Positions 1 through 8,065 of a stretch of DNA of 53,203 nucleotides are shown here, piece after piece (position 1 is the stretch's first letter; the number at the start of each line of letters is the position of its first letter). Source of the DNA: Streptomyces katrae (GTDB lineage: Bacteria; Actinomycetota; Actinomycetes; Streptomycetales; Streptomycetaceae); the NCBI RefSeq assembly GCF_000717655.1, contig NZ_JNZY01000042.1:1-53203 (forward strand), in the 5' to 3' direction. Made by a program: the position numbers and the translations under genes. The notes under the pieces were generated by a model, which did no database searches, was not told the DNA's origin, and saw only the letters and a list, made by a program, of their open reading frames with translations.

Positions 1-91
1 CCATCCTGCTCCACCTCCGTGGTCCTGGGGACTGGCTCCGGATGGACAGGGGCTCCTGCTCGGCATCTCTGATCTGGGCCAATCGGAACAT

Positions 92-121
92 GAACCCCCC
101 GGCCATTCCTTCGGGGGCTTC
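92..121. terminator. terminator-like hairpin
   Basis: Ten-base arms (92-101 and 112-121, one mismatch) flank a 10-base loop. It probably ends transcription of a gene lying left of the window. The remainder of bases 1-213 holds no convincing gene; a few short frames open there but use codons that are rare in the rest of the window. Confidence 0.4.
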
Positions 122-213
122 CCGGCAGTCTTATGGCATTCCGGGGCGGGCCGGGCCGGCAAAGGGGGGCGGAAGGCAACCCGAAACGACGCGACGACGA
201 AGGAGGAGCGCCC

Positions 214-615
214 TTGACGGCCCGGCACGACACGGAAGGACAGTGGACTGACGGGACACCCCCGGACACACCTCCGACGCCGAATGCGGGGACCCCGCCC
301 CCTGCCCCGATCTTCCCTCCCCACCCCGAGCGCGCAGGCCCGCCCCGGCGTCCTGGCCGACGCCTCCGACGCCGAGTCGACGGACCGCCCCCGAGGCCCC
401 GGCCGCCTTATCGATCGCCGCGCACCCGGTCCCGGCCGCCTTGCCGGCGCCGCGCACCCGGCCCCGGCCCCCTGGCGTCCCGCCCGCCGCCGAGCGCGCA
501 GACCCGCCCCCCGTCGTCCCGACCGACCGCTCCGACGCCGCTCGCCCAGACCCAGCCCCCGCCCCGCCCCCGCTCGCGTTACCGGCGCCCCGGGCGCACC
601 CTGGAGGCAGGGTGA
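214..615 (+). CDS. possible Pro/Arg-rich disordered protein
   Basis: A 133-residue frame starts at a TTG codon with a strong purine-rich AAGGAGG site about 8 bases upstream. The product begins MTARHDTEGQ and then becomes almost wholly Pro, Arg, Ala and Thr, with no recognisable domain, signal peptide or membrane segment. All three plus frames here are Pro/Arg-rich, so base composition alone can explain the open frame; the ribosome binding site is the only positive evidence. It ends 20 bases before the DUF1876 gene. Function is unknown. Alternatively this is a degenerate intergenic stretch. Confidence 0.25.
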   Translation: MTARHDTEGQWTDGTPPDTPPTPNAGTPPPAPIFPPHPERAGPPRRPGRRLRRRVDGPPPRPRPPYRSPRTRSRPPCRRRAPGPGPLASRPPPSAQTRPPSSRPTAPTPLAQTQPPPRPRSRYRRPGRTLEAG

Positions 616-635
616 CCCCCTGGAGGTGATGCACC

Positions 636-908
636 ATGCCCACACTCGTCGGGTGGCACGTGGAGCTCGAATTCACCGAGGAAGGCAATCGCACCAGTGC
701 GGCGGCCATGGTCAGACTCGGCGACGGCTCCGAGATGAGGGCGCACGGCTACGCCATGCGTCACCCCTCCGACCCGGAGCAGCTGCGGGTCGGGGAAGAG
801 ATCGCCGGCGCTCGCGCGCTCATGGATCTCGCGTCCCAGATGTTGCAGAAGGCTCATGGCGAGATCGACGAAGCCACGGGCCGGCACTCATATCCGCTGA
901 CCCACTGA
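636..908 (+). CDS. DUF1876 (dsRBD-fold) family protein
   Basis: Ninety-residue protein of the actinobacterial DUF1876 family, which has a double-stranded-RNA-binding-like alpha/beta fold. Family features seen are the opening WHVELEFTEEG strand, a central hairpin around MVRLGDG and the RVGEEIAGARALMDLA helix. The length is normal for the family. The ATG is preceded by GGAGGTGA at 7-base spacing, one of the best ribosome sites in the window, which fixes the start. A strong hairpin at 927-954 follows the stop, so the gene is probably monocistronic. The biochemical role of the family is not established; no catalytic residues are visible. Confidence 0.85.
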   Translation: MPTLVGWHVELEFTEEGNRTSAAAMVRLGDGSEMRAHGYAMRHPSDPEQLRVGEEIAGARALMDLASQMLQKAHGEIDEATGRHSYPLTH

Positions 909-926
909 GCGAGGGTGAGAGAGGGG

Positions 927-954
927 CCGTGAGGGACTTTCGAGTCCCTCACGG
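927..954 (+). terminator. terminator hairpin with TTCG tetraloop
   Basis: A perfect 12-bp stem (927-938 with 943-954) is closed by a TTCG tetraloop, 19 bases after the DUF1876 stop codon. The stem contains GTGAGGGACT. There is no strong T-tract, as is usual in Streptomyces. Confidence 0.8.
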
Positions 955-1105
955 GCATCCGGTCGAGGCCGGTGGCGACCTCGGGGCGGGGCGGCGGGCG
1001 CCGTCGGCGTGGCCTGGCAAGGTGGGGTGCAGCGAGTGCCGAAGGGGTCTTACCGGTATGCACAGTGGGGGGAGATGTGCGCACGTGCCAGGGCAGGAAC
1101 ACCGG

Positions 1106-1417
1106 GTGACGCGCGGGCAGTTGGGCTGCCTGATCGCCCCGCCGGCCGGAATGGGCACGGGAGTGCTCGGGGCCGTGCTGCTCAATGCCGCATGGCGCGC
1201 CTGCGGCGTGGGGGTCAACGGGTCGGCCAACGGCCTCGCCCTCCTCTTCTACGGGGCGCTGCTCGCGCTCCTCGCAACGGCCTGGTGGGGCGTGCTCGTC
1301 GGGTACGTCGGGCGGCGCAGCCCGGCGGCCGGGCTGCTCGGTGGGCCGGCCGGGGCCGTGGTGATGGTGTGGGTGTTCGTGGCGCTGTTGCAGGTGCCCG
1401 ACGGGTATCGCTGCTAG
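1106..1417 (+). CDS. small two- to three-helix membrane protein
   Basis: A 103-residue hydrophobic protein starting at GTG (MTRGQLGCLI). Hydrophobic segments lie near residues 7-25, 38-60 and 75-95, separated by short Arg/Gly turns, which fits an integral membrane protein. I do not recognise a family. The start was chosen because upstream of it the frame is low-complexity and poorly coding; the ribosome site (GGCAGG) is weak. The next gene, another small membrane protein, begins 83 bases later, and then the STAND NTPase overlaps it, so these three may form one transcription unit. Function unknown. Confidence 0.6.
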   Translation: MTRGQLGCLIAPPAGMGTGVLGAVLLNAAWRACGVGVNGSANGLALLFYGALLALLATAWWGVLVGYVGRRSPAAGLLGGPAGAVVMVWVFVALLQVPDGYRC

Positions 1418-1438
1418 CTTCGGAGGTTCGGCCCGGAG

Positions 1439-1478
1439 GTTCGTCAGTTCGTCAGTTCATCGGTCCGTCAGTTCAGTG
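1439..1478. repeat. array of five imperfect 8-bp tandem repeats
   Basis: Units GTTCGTCA, GTTCGTCA, GTTCATCG, GTCCGTCA and GTTCAGTG follow without a gap in the 83-base spacer between the two small membrane-protein genes. A 10-base CGGAGGTTCG repeat (1421-1430, 1434-1443) overlaps the left edge. Function unknown; it may be slippage-prone spacer or a binding-site array. Confidence 0.6.
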
Positions 1479-1500
1479 GTCCAGGGGTCATGGGGGGTCA

Positions 1501-1896
1501 ATGTCGCGTCCGTTGCGGTGGGTTGTCGTGCTCGTCGGTTCGGCTGTCGTCTTCTTCGTCTGCTTCAAGCTCGCCCAAGCCGATCCGTTCGGCTGGCTGC
1601 CCGAGAAGGATTCCGACGCCGTGGCCGTCGCCGCCGGCTTCGCCGGGGCCATGACCGCGGCCGTCGGGCTGGCCGGTGGCTGGTGGGCCGGTACGGCGCC
1701 CCTCGCGCCCGGCACGCCCCCCGCGCCGCCGGTTCCGGAGCGCTCCGTACGGCAGGTGGCCGAGGCGTCCGGGACGTCGGAGATCAGCCAGGCGGGCGGG
1801 GCCCGTCCCGCGGGGCCGGTGGACCAGGAGGCCCGGGCCAGGGACAACAGCCGGATCCGGCAGACCGGCGGCGGTGAGCCGGGCGGGACCCCGTGA
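1501..1896 (+). CDS. small bitopic/polytopic membrane protein with motif repeats
   Basis: A 131-residue protein starting at ATG after GGGGGG. Residues 7-25 are a clear transmembrane helix and residues 41-63 a second, Ala/Gly-rich one. A Pro-rich linker (67-79) leads to a polar tail that contains two copies of a 12-residue motif, residues 89-100 (ASGTSEISQAGG) and 113-124 (ARDNSRIRQTGG). The same pattern occurs at residues 12-23 of the next protein, the STAND NTPase, whose GTG start overlaps this stop by 4 bases (GTGA). The overlap and the shared motif imply that the two proteins work together, with this one plausibly the membrane anchor or partner. That role is inferred; I recognise no named family. 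Confidence 0.75.
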   Translation: MSRPLRWVVVLVGSAVVFFVCFKLAQADPFGWLPEKDSDAVAVAAGFAGAMTAAVGLAGGWWAGTAPLAPGTPPAPPVPERSVRQVAEASGTSEISQAGGARPAGPVDQEARARDNSRIRQTGGGEPGGTP

Positions 1897-4547
1897 CCGG
1901 CGGGCCCACGGAGCAGTGGGCCTTTGCCGAGGGGAACGCGACGATCACGCAGGTGGCCGGGGACTACGTCACGTACGGGGCCGTCGCAGCCCCCGCGCCC
2001 CGGGCGCTGTCCGGCCTGCCCGAGGCGCCCGCCGTGCTGGTCGGCCGGGACGGCCCCGTCGAGGAGCTGCTCGGGGTGCTGGAACCGCCCGGGCCCGCCC
2101 GGCCCGGCGCTCCCGGCGGGGCCCGCGTGGCCGTCGTCGCCGGGCTGGCCGGGGTCGGCAAGAGCGCGCTGGCGGTGGCCACGGCCCACCGGGCCGTGGA
2201 GCTCGGGTGGTTCGGCGACCGGGTGTTCTTCCTCGCGCTGCGCGGTTACGCCCCGAACGGCGCGGTGAGCGGCCCGCAGGCCGTGCAGGAGATGCTCCGC
2301 CACCTCGGCATCCGCGACAGCGACATGCCGGCGTCCCCGGAGGCCAGGCTGCACCTGTACCGGGCCGAGCTGGCCGCGCGGGCGCAGGCCGGGGAGCGGG
2401 TGCTGATCGTCGCGGACGACGCCGGGTCGGTGGCCCAGGTACGGGACCTCGTACCGGCCCAGGACGCGCACCGGCTGCTCGTCACCTCGCGCCACCGGCT
2501 CGTGGCGCCCGGGTTCTCGGCGCGGATCGTGGCCCTCGACGAGCTCGCGGCGGACGCGGCGGCCGAGCTCCTCGCCGGGGCGCTGCTGCGGACCTGGCCC
2601 GAGGACCCGCGGCCGGAGCGGGATCCCGCTGCGCTGGCGGAGATCGCGGAGCACTGCGGGCGGCTGCCGCTGGCCCTGACGGTGGCGGGGGCGCTGCTCG
2701 CGGGCGATCCGGGCCTGCCCGCGGGCGAGTTGGCCCGGCAGCTGTCGGGAGCGCGGACCCGGCTGGCGACCCTCCACATCGGCGAGGAAGGGAACGGGGA
2801 CGTCCCGGTCGGGGTGCGGGCCGCGTTCGACCTCTCGTACGCACGGCTGCCCGCGGACCAGGCGCGGCTGCTCCGGCTGCTGACGGTGGTGCCGGGGCCG
2901 GACTGCGCGACCGCGTACGCCCACCTGCTGACCCGGGGTTCCCTGCCGCGGCCAGACGGCCCGCCCGAGGAGCTCGCCGCCGTACGGGCCTCGCTGGCGG
3001 CGCTCGTACGGGCCAGCATGCTGATCGAGCAGCCGGTGGGCTCGGGGCGCTGGCGCATGCACGATCTGGTGCGGCTGTACGCGCGGGAGCGGGGCGAGGA
3101 GCAGGCCGGGCAGGACGGGCGGGAGGGCGTGACCGACGCCCTCCTGGCGAGCCTGGCCTTCGACGCCGCGGTGGCCTGCCACGCGCTGGGAGTGGACGGC
3201 CGGGCCGCGAGCGGGCGGGGGCTCCCCTCGGTGGCGCAGGCGCTGCAGTGGCTGGACAGGGAGCGCCCGATGCTGGTCGCCGCGGTGGGCTTCGCCGCCG
3301 CAGCCGGCCGGCCGGACATCACCGTCGAACTGGCCGCCCGGCTCGCCCCGTACCTCGCTCTCTACGGTCATGCGCCGGACGCCGTCGTGGTCGCTCACCA
3401 CGTGCTGGAGGTCGGCCGGGAGAGCGGCGATCGGACCGACGTCGGCGCGGCGCTGTACAACCTCGGCATGGCGCACCTGGACGCCTGGCAGATGGCGGAG
3501 GCGAGCGCTCTGCTGGACGAGGCCCTCGTCCTGTTCCGCGAGGTTTCCGAGCCGTTGGGCGAAGCCCGGTCGCTGAACCTGCTGGGGTCCCTGTACACCC
3601 GGGAACACCGGTGGGAGGAGGCCCGCGAGGCCCACGAGCAGGCTCTGGAGATCTTCCGCGCGCAGGGGATCCGGCATGCGGAGGCCACGGCACTGGTGAA
3701 CCTGGCGCGCGTCCTGAAGCAGTCGGGACGGGTGGACGAGGCCGTGGACGCGTGCGAGCAGGCCCAGCGCCTGTTGAAGGAGACCGGGGACGACCACAGG
3801 GCCGCGACCGCGCAGGGCGTGCTCGGGGACATGCTCTGGGAGGCCGGGCGCCGGGAGGAGTCGCTTGCCGTACGGGAGGAAGCCCTGGCCACCCTGCGGG
3901 AGCTGGGCCACCGGGCCGCGGTGGCCTGGCTGCTCAACGGGATCGGCGCCTCGCTGACGGATGACGCGGCCGGGCCCGGGGACGAGCGGCTCGGCGCCGC
4001 GCAGGCCCGGTACGAGGAGGCCCTCGCGCTCTTCGTCGAGGTGGGGAACCGGCACGGCGAGGGCGCGGTACTGGGCAATCTGGGCCGGCTCCACCGGCTG
4101 GCGGGCCGGCTGGAGGAGGCGCTGGAGTCTCAGCGGCAGGGCTGCGACCTCCTCGCCGCCACGGGAGACCGCGACAACGAGGCCGTCGCGGTGCAGGGGT
4201 TGGCGCTGACGCTGCTCGAGCTGAACCGCCCGGCCGAGGCCGCCGGAGCCTTCGAGCGGGCGGCCGCCCTCCATGGTGCCGTGGGCAACGCCGGGCACGA
4301 GTCGGCGGTCCGGGCGGTGGCCGCGCAGCTGCGCGCGATGCCCGCAGCGCCCGGGGGGCCTGCCGTGCCCGCGGAGCCCGAAGCGGCTGCGGAGCCTGCC
4401 GCGCCCGCGGGGCCTGCTGCGCCCGGGGGGCCTGCCGTGCCCGCGGAGCCCGAAGCGCCTGCGGAGCCCCAGGCAGCCGCGACCCCCGAGGCACCCGCGA
4501 CCCCCGAGGCGCTGCCGCGCCGCTGGTGGGACCGCTTCAGGGACTGA
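1893..4547 (+). CDS. STAND NTPase, NB-ARC domain plus TPR repeats
   Basis: An 884-residue signal-transduction ATPase of the NB-ARC/STAND class. Residues 12-23 carry the short AEGNATITQVAG motif also found in the preceding membrane protein. The NTPase core shows Walker A GLAGVGKS (residues 84-91, Lys90), Walker B LIVADD near 171-176, a sensor-like LVTSRHR near 196-202, the GxP motif RLPLAL near 257-262 and an MHD motif (389-391). Residues about 490-820 are TPR-type helical repeats that would bind a ligand or partner. The last 65 residues are Ala/Pro/Glu low complexity and contain a perfect 39-base direct repeat. Such proteins act as oligomerising switches, often in regulation or immunity; no separate effector domain is visible. 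The 3' end overlaps the convergent SRPBCC gene by 11 bases. Confidence 0.9.
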   Translation: MTGGPTEQWAFAEGNATITQVAGDYVTYGAVAAPAPRALSGLPEAPAVLVGRDGPVEELLGVLEPPGPARPGAPGGARVAVVAGLAGVGKSALAVATAHRAVELGWFGDRVFFLALRGYAPNGAVSGPQAVQEMLRHLGIRDSDMPASPEARLHLYRAELAARAQAGERVLIVADDAGSVAQVRDLVPAQDAHRLLVTSRHRLVAPGFSARIVALDELAADAAAELLAGALLRTWPEDPRPERDPAALAEIAEHCGRLPLALTVAGALLAGDPGLPAGELARQLSGARTRLATLHIGEEGNGDVPVGVRAAFDLSYARLPADQARLLRLLTVVPGPDCATAYAHLLTRGSLPRPDGPPEELAAVRASLAALVRASMLIEQPVGSGRWRMHDLVRLYARERGEEQAGQDGREGVTDALLASLAFDAAVACHALGVDGRAASGRGLPSVAQALQWLDRERPMLVAAVGFAAAAGRPDITVELAARLAPYLALYGHAPDAVVVAHHVLEVGRESGDRTDVGAALYNLGMAHLDAWQMAEASALLDEALVLFREVSEPLGEARSLNLLGSLYTREHRWEEAREAHEQALEIFRAQGIRHAEATALVNLARVLKQSGRVDEAVDACEQAQRLLKETGDDHRAATAQGVLGDMLWEAGRREESLAVREEALATLRELGHRAAVAWLLNGIGASLTDDAAGPGDERLGAAQARYEEALALFVEVGNRHGEGAVLGNLGRLHRLAGRLEEALESQRQGCDLLAATGDRDNEAVAVQGLALTLLELNRPAEAAGAFERAAALHGAVGNAGHESAVRAVAAQLRAMPAAPGGPAVPAEPEAAAEPAAPAGPAAPGGPAVPAEPEAPAEPQAAATPEAPATPEALPRRWWDRFRD
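4347..4457. repeat. 39-bp perfect direct repeat, 72-bp period
   Basis: Copies lie at 4347-4385 and 4419-4457 within the C-terminal coding region of the STAND NTPase. They encode the APGGPAVPAEPEA peptide twice, 24 residues apart. The spacing is a multiple of three, so recombination between copies would keep the reading frame. Confidence 0.8.
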
Positions 4548-5046
4548 GCCGCGGGCGGCGCCCGGCTCCGATCCGGGGCTGCGCCGCCCCCGAGGCGGCC
4601 CGCCGGTCCACCCGGGCCTCGAGGCGGGTCAGCGCGCGGGTGAGTTCGCCCGACGTCCCGAACGGGACGACCGCCGCGCGACCGGGGATGCGTACGCCGC
4701 CCGTCAGGGCCACACGGGTGCCGCCCGACGGGTCGGGTGCCGCCGCCATCCCGACGATCAGGAAGCGGCTCTGCAGCCAGCACCAGCCCGGGCGCAGCAC
4801 CCCCCGGAAGTGGGCGCGGAAGCCGTACTTGCTGCGGGCCAGGGCCTCCACCCGGTCGCCGGTCGTCCGCACGACGCGGATGCTGCGCATGTCGGGCTGG
4901 AAGCGGCCGAACTCGCCCTCCAGGTCACCCATCACCGCCCAGACGGTGTCCAGGGGGGCGGGGACGACCTGTTCGGCGACCCGGGCGCCCCGGACTCCCG
5001 CGGCCATGATCCGCAGGCGGTTCACCTCGTCGAGTGCGTACGTCAT
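4537..5046 (-). CDS. SRPBCC (START-like) family protein
   Basis: A 169-residue protein with the SRPBCC lipid-binding-fold pattern: an N-terminal strand (VAEQVVPAPLDTVWAVMGDLEGEF) leading to an acidic helix, then alternating strands. The family binds hydrophobic ligands, and some members are cyclases or polyketide aromatases, but no catalytic residues can be assigned here. I chose the ATG at 5046 because it overlaps the stop of the upstream sigma factor in an ATGA; an in-frame ATG three codons earlier is possible. It is the last gene of a three-gene operon (DUF3995, ECF sigma, SRPBCC) and ends convergently inside the STAND NTPase gene. Confidence 0.75.
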   Translation of the reverse strand: MTYALDEVNRLRIMAAGVRGARVAEQVVPAPLDTVWAVMGDLEGEFGRFQPDMRSIRVVRTTGDRVEALARSKYGFRAHFRGVLRPGWCWLQSRFLIVGMAAAPDPSGGTRVALTGGVRIPGRAAVVPFGTSGELTRALTRLEARVDRRAASGAAQPRIGAGRRPRLSP

Positions 5047-5552
5047 GCGGACCATGCCCTTCGGAAGCTCGTACGGGCCCGGTGCAGCCGGGACTTGGCG
5101 GTGCCCGGCGGGACGCCGAGGAGGGCTGCCGCGGACTCCTCGTCCAGGCCCTCCACGTCCCGCAGGACCAGGACGGCCCGGTGGTCGGGCGAGAGGCGGG
5201 CCAGGACGTCGTCGATGTCGGCGGCGAGCTCGGGGTCCCCGGGGCCGGGGAGGTCGGCGAGTTCGGCGGGGCGGGCGCGGGCCGCGCGGCGGGCGATGCG
5301 CACCGCCTCGCGGAGCGCGATGGCGCGGACCCAGCCGTACAGCGTCTCCGGATCGCGCAACGACCGCAGGGCGCGGAAGACCGCGACCAGGGCCTCCTGG
5401 CAGGCGTCCGGGCCGTCCGCGAGCGCGATGGGGGTGCAGATGCGGGCGATGTACGGGGTGAGGTGGTCGAGGAGGTCGTGCATCGCGAGGGTGTTGCCGG
5501 CGCGGGCCGCCCGGGCGAGGGCGACGCCGCGGTCGCGTTCGGCGGGGGTCAC
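5043..5552 (-). CDS. ECF RNA polymerase sigma factor
   Basis: A 169-residue sigma-70-family extracytoplasmic-function sigma factor. Region 2 is near residues 25-90 (ACQEALVAVFRALRSLRDP and a WVRAIALREAVR helix) and region 4 near residues 115-165 (LARLSPDHRAVLVLRDVEG, then a helix-turn-helix around AALLGVPPGTAKSRLHRAR). The GTG start overlaps the stop of the upstream DUF3995 gene (GTGA), and its own stop overlaps the SRPBCC start (ATGA). No classical anti-sigma gene with a zinc-binding domain is adjacent; the multi-helix DUF3995 membrane protein is the only candidate partner in the operon. Confidence 0.9.
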   Translation of the reverse strand: MTPAERDRGVALARAARAGNTLAMHDLLDHLTPYIARICTPIALADGPDACQEALVAVFRALRSLRDPETLYGWVRAIALREAVRIARRAARARPAELADLPGPGDPELAADIDDVLARLSPDHRAVLVLRDVEGLDEESAAALLGVPPGTAKSRLHRARTSFRRAWSA

Positions 5553-5977
5553 CGGGAGCGGGCCAGCCGGGCGGCCGCCCAGCCGAAGCCGAGGCATGCG
5601 GGTGTGTAGAGGAACAGGTTCAGCCCGTGGAAGGGGCCGGCCGGGCTGTCGAGGAGCCCGGCCGCCCACCCCAGGCCCGCCAGGCCCCGTACCGCCAGCC
5701 CCGCCGCGACGGCCCCCGTGGCCAGCCGCGTGACGCGTCCGCCGCGCCCGTACGCGTGGCCGAGAACGGCGGCGGCGGCCGTCAGCGTGAGCGCCGCCAG
5801 CGGGAGGACGACGGGCGGAGCGAAGGACACTTCCGTGCCGAGGACGGCGAGGGACAGCGCCCGCTCGCTCTCCGCGGGCCAGGTCCGCCCGGTGGCCCAG
5901 TACAGGTGCACCAGCCCGTCCGCGGCCAGCAGCCCGCTCACGGCGATCCCCGTACGGCGCCGTGCTGTCTCGTTCAT
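5549..5977 (-). CDS. DUF3995 membrane protein
   Basis: A 142-residue integral membrane protein with four predicted helices and the family hallmark LVHLYWATGRTWP close to the N-terminus. The start is ATG at 5977 with GGGAG a few bases upstream; the longer frame upstream is not supported. It heads the operon with an ECF sigma factor and an SRPBCC protein. The role of DUF3995 proteins is unknown; by position it might sense an envelope signal or regulate the sigma factor, which is inference only. Confidence 0.8.
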   Translation of the reverse strand: MNETARRRTGIAVSGLLAADGLVHLYWATGRTWPAESERALSLAVLGTEVSFAPPVVLPLAALTLTAAAAVLGHAYGRGGRVTRLATGAVAAGLAVRGLAGLGWAAGLLDSPAGPFHGLNLFLYTPACLGFGWAAARLARSR

Positions 5978-6077
5978 GGGAGCTCCCCCTCGGGTGTCGA
6001 CGGCCGACACCCAACAGAGGAGGCGCACAGGGAGGACGTTCCCTGTGCGCCTCGTCACACCGGCGGGGCGAGAGCCG

Positions 6078-7874
6078 TCAGAGGCGCTCGGGGGTGCGGA
6101 TGCCCAGGAGGGACATGCCCTTCGTGAGCGTGCGGGCGGTCAGGTCGCACAGGAACAGGCGGTTCTCGCCGACGACGAGCTCCGGCTCCGGCTTCACGAC
6201 CGGGCACTGGTCGTAGAACGTCGTGAACAGCGAGGACAGCTGGTACAGGTAGGCGGCCAGCTTGTGCGGGGCGTGTTCCGCGGCCGCCTCGGCGATCAGC
6301 TCGCCGAAGCCGTCCAGGTGCAGGCCCAGCGCGCGCTCGGCCGGGGCCAGCTCCAGCTCCGGGTGGGCGACCGGGTTGCGGTCGCCCGCGCGGCGCAGGA
6401 TGGACCGGATCCGGGCGTACGCGTACTGGAGGTACACGGACGTGTCGCCGTTCAGCGAGACCATCTGGTCCAGGTCGAACTTGTAGTCGCGCGCGGCCGA
6501 GGTGGACAGGTCGGCGTACTTGACCGCGCCGATGCCCACGTACCGGCCGTTCTCGACGATCTCCTCCTCCGACAGGCCGACCTTCTCCGCCTTCTCGCGG
6601 ACGACGCCCGTGGCCCGGTCGACCGCCTCGTCGAGGAGGTCGACCAGCCGGACCGTCTCGCCCTCGCGGGTCTTGAACGGCTTGCCGTCCTTGCCGAGGA
6701 CCGTGCCGAAGGCCAGCTGTACGGCCTTGACCTCGTCGTTCAGCCAGCCCGCGCGGCGGGCCGTCTCGAAGACCATCTTGAAGTGGAGCGACTGGCGGGC
6801 GTCGACCACGTAGATGAGGGTGTCGGCCTTCAGGTTGCCGACGCGGTCCCGGATCGCCGACAGGTCGGTCGCGGCGTAGCCGAAGCCGCCGTCGGACTTC
6901 TGGACGATCAGCGGGGTCGGGTTGCCGTCCGGGCCCTTGTACTCGTCGAAGAACACGCACAGCGCACCGTTGGAGCGGACGGCGACGCCCGACTCCTCAA
7001 GCAGCTTGCACGTCTCGATCAGCATGTCGTTGTAGCCGGACTCGCCGACGACGTCCGCGTCCTGGATGTCCATGTCCAGCTTGTCGAAGACGGAGTAGAA
7101 GTAGATCTTCGACTCGTCGACGAACCGCTGCCACATCGCGAGGGTCTCCGCCTCGCCCGCCTGGAGCTCGACGACCCGCGCCCGGGCCCGCGTCTTGAAC
7201 TCCTCGTTCGAGTCGAAGAGCGCCCGCGAGGCCTTGTACAGGCGGTTCAGGTTGGACATGGCCTCCTCGCCGGAGACCTCCAGCGTGTCGTCGCCATCGG
7301 CGGCCGCCTTGTGGTCCAGCTCGTGCGGGTGCTCGATCAGGTACTGGATGAGCATGCCGAACTGGGTGCCCCAGTCGCCGATGTGGTGGCGCCGGACCAC
7401 CTTCTCGCCCGTGAACTCCAGGATCTCGACCATCGCCGCGCCGATGACCGCCGACCGCAGGTGGCCGACGTGCATCTCCTTCGCGACGTTCGGCTGCGCG
7501 TAGTCGATCACCGTCGTGCCCGCGTTCGCCGCGTACGGGACACCGAGGCGGTCGTCGCCGGCGCGGGCGGCGAGGGTCTCGATGATCGCCCGGTCGGAGA
7601 CCGTGATGTTGAGGAAGCCGGGGCCCGAGACCTCGATCTCGCTGATCAGGTCGGCGTCCGGGCCTGCGGGGATGGACCCGACGACGGCCGTCGCCAGCTC
7701 GCGCGGGTTGGCCTTGGCCTTCTTCGCGAGCGCCAGGATGCCGTTGGCCTGGAAGTCGGCCCGGTCGCTTCGTCGCAGCAGCGGGTCGGCGCCACCGGCC
7801 TCCGGCAGGGCCGAGGCGAGGGCGTCCGCGACGCGCTGATTGACGGAAGAAGCGAGGGAAGGGACCGAGGCCAT
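6078..7874 (-). CDS. argS: arginine--tRNA ligase
   Basis: A 598-residue class I aminoacyl-tRNA synthetase that charges tRNA-Arg in the cytosol. The N-terminal additional (Add-1) domain leads to the HIGH-type motif [15 protein letters not shown] near residue 150, the Rossmann catalytic core follows (including the [12 protein letters not shown] segment), and the C-terminal helical anticodon-binding domain carries [12 protein letters not shown] and ends in RTPERL. As in many ArgRS proteins, no canonical KMSK is evident. The ATG at 7874 was chosen over longer frame extensions because the protein [10 protein letters not shown] begins there after AGGAA. It is transcribed divergently from lysS across 191 bases that must hold both promoters. 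Confidence 0.97.
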   Translation of the reverse strand: MASVPSLASSVNQRVADALASALPEAGGADPLLRRSDRADFQANGILALAKKAKANPRELATAVVGSIPAGPDADLISEIEVSGPGFLNITVSDRAIIETLAARAGDDRLGVPYAANAGTTVIDYAQPNVAKEMHVGHLRSAVIGAAMVEILEFTGEKVVRRHHIGDWGTQFGMLIQYLIEHPHELDHKAAADGDDTLEVSGEEAMSNLNRLYKASRALFDSNEEFKTRARARVVELQAGEAETLAMWQRFVDESKIYFYSVFDKLDMDIQDADVVGESGYNDMLIETCKLLEESGVAVRSNGALCVFFDEYKGPDGNPTPLIVQKSDGGFGYAATDLSAIRDRVGNLKADTLIYVVDARQSLHFKMVFETARRAGWLNDEVKAVQLAFGTVLGKDGKPFKTREGETVRLVDLLDEAVDRATGVVREKAEKVGLSEEEIVENGRYVGIGAVKYADLSTSAARDYKFDLDQMVSLNGDTSVYLQYAYARIRSILRRAGDRNPVAHPELELAPAERALGLHLDGFGELIAEAAAEHAPHKLAAYLYQLSSLFTTFYDQCPVVKPEPELVVGENRLFLCDLTARTLTKGMSLLGIRTPERL

Positions 7875-8065
7875 GAGCTGCCGTTCCTGTGAGGTCGTGC
7901 CTGAAGGTGCACTTGGTTGTTCCGACAAGTGCCGAGTATCCCACGTGGGGACTGTCCGGTGCCCGGGATAGGTCCTGGACAGAAGGGGCCCGCAGGCAAC
8001 CCCGGAGCGGCCCGTTCCGTCTGGGAGAATGGCTGAAGCCAGCATTCGAGATAGAAGGACGTGTC

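Noticed and set aside
1..91. Minus-strand partial frame starting MFRLAQIRDAEQE at position 91
   Set aside because: Uses AGA, CGA and TTG codons that are rare in the real genes here; only 30 codons are visible, and a terminator-like hairpin overlaps its start.
1488..4298. Very long minus-strand open frame opposite the STAND NTPase
   Set aside because: Antisense shadow in high-GC DNA; translation is Arg/Pro/Gly/Gln-rich without domains, whereas the plus frame has clear motifs.
5718..7892. 724-codon plus-strand open frame opposite argS
   Set aside because: Composed of Val/Arg/Asp-rich repeats typical of antisense of a real gene; the minus strand encodes a complete ArgRS.
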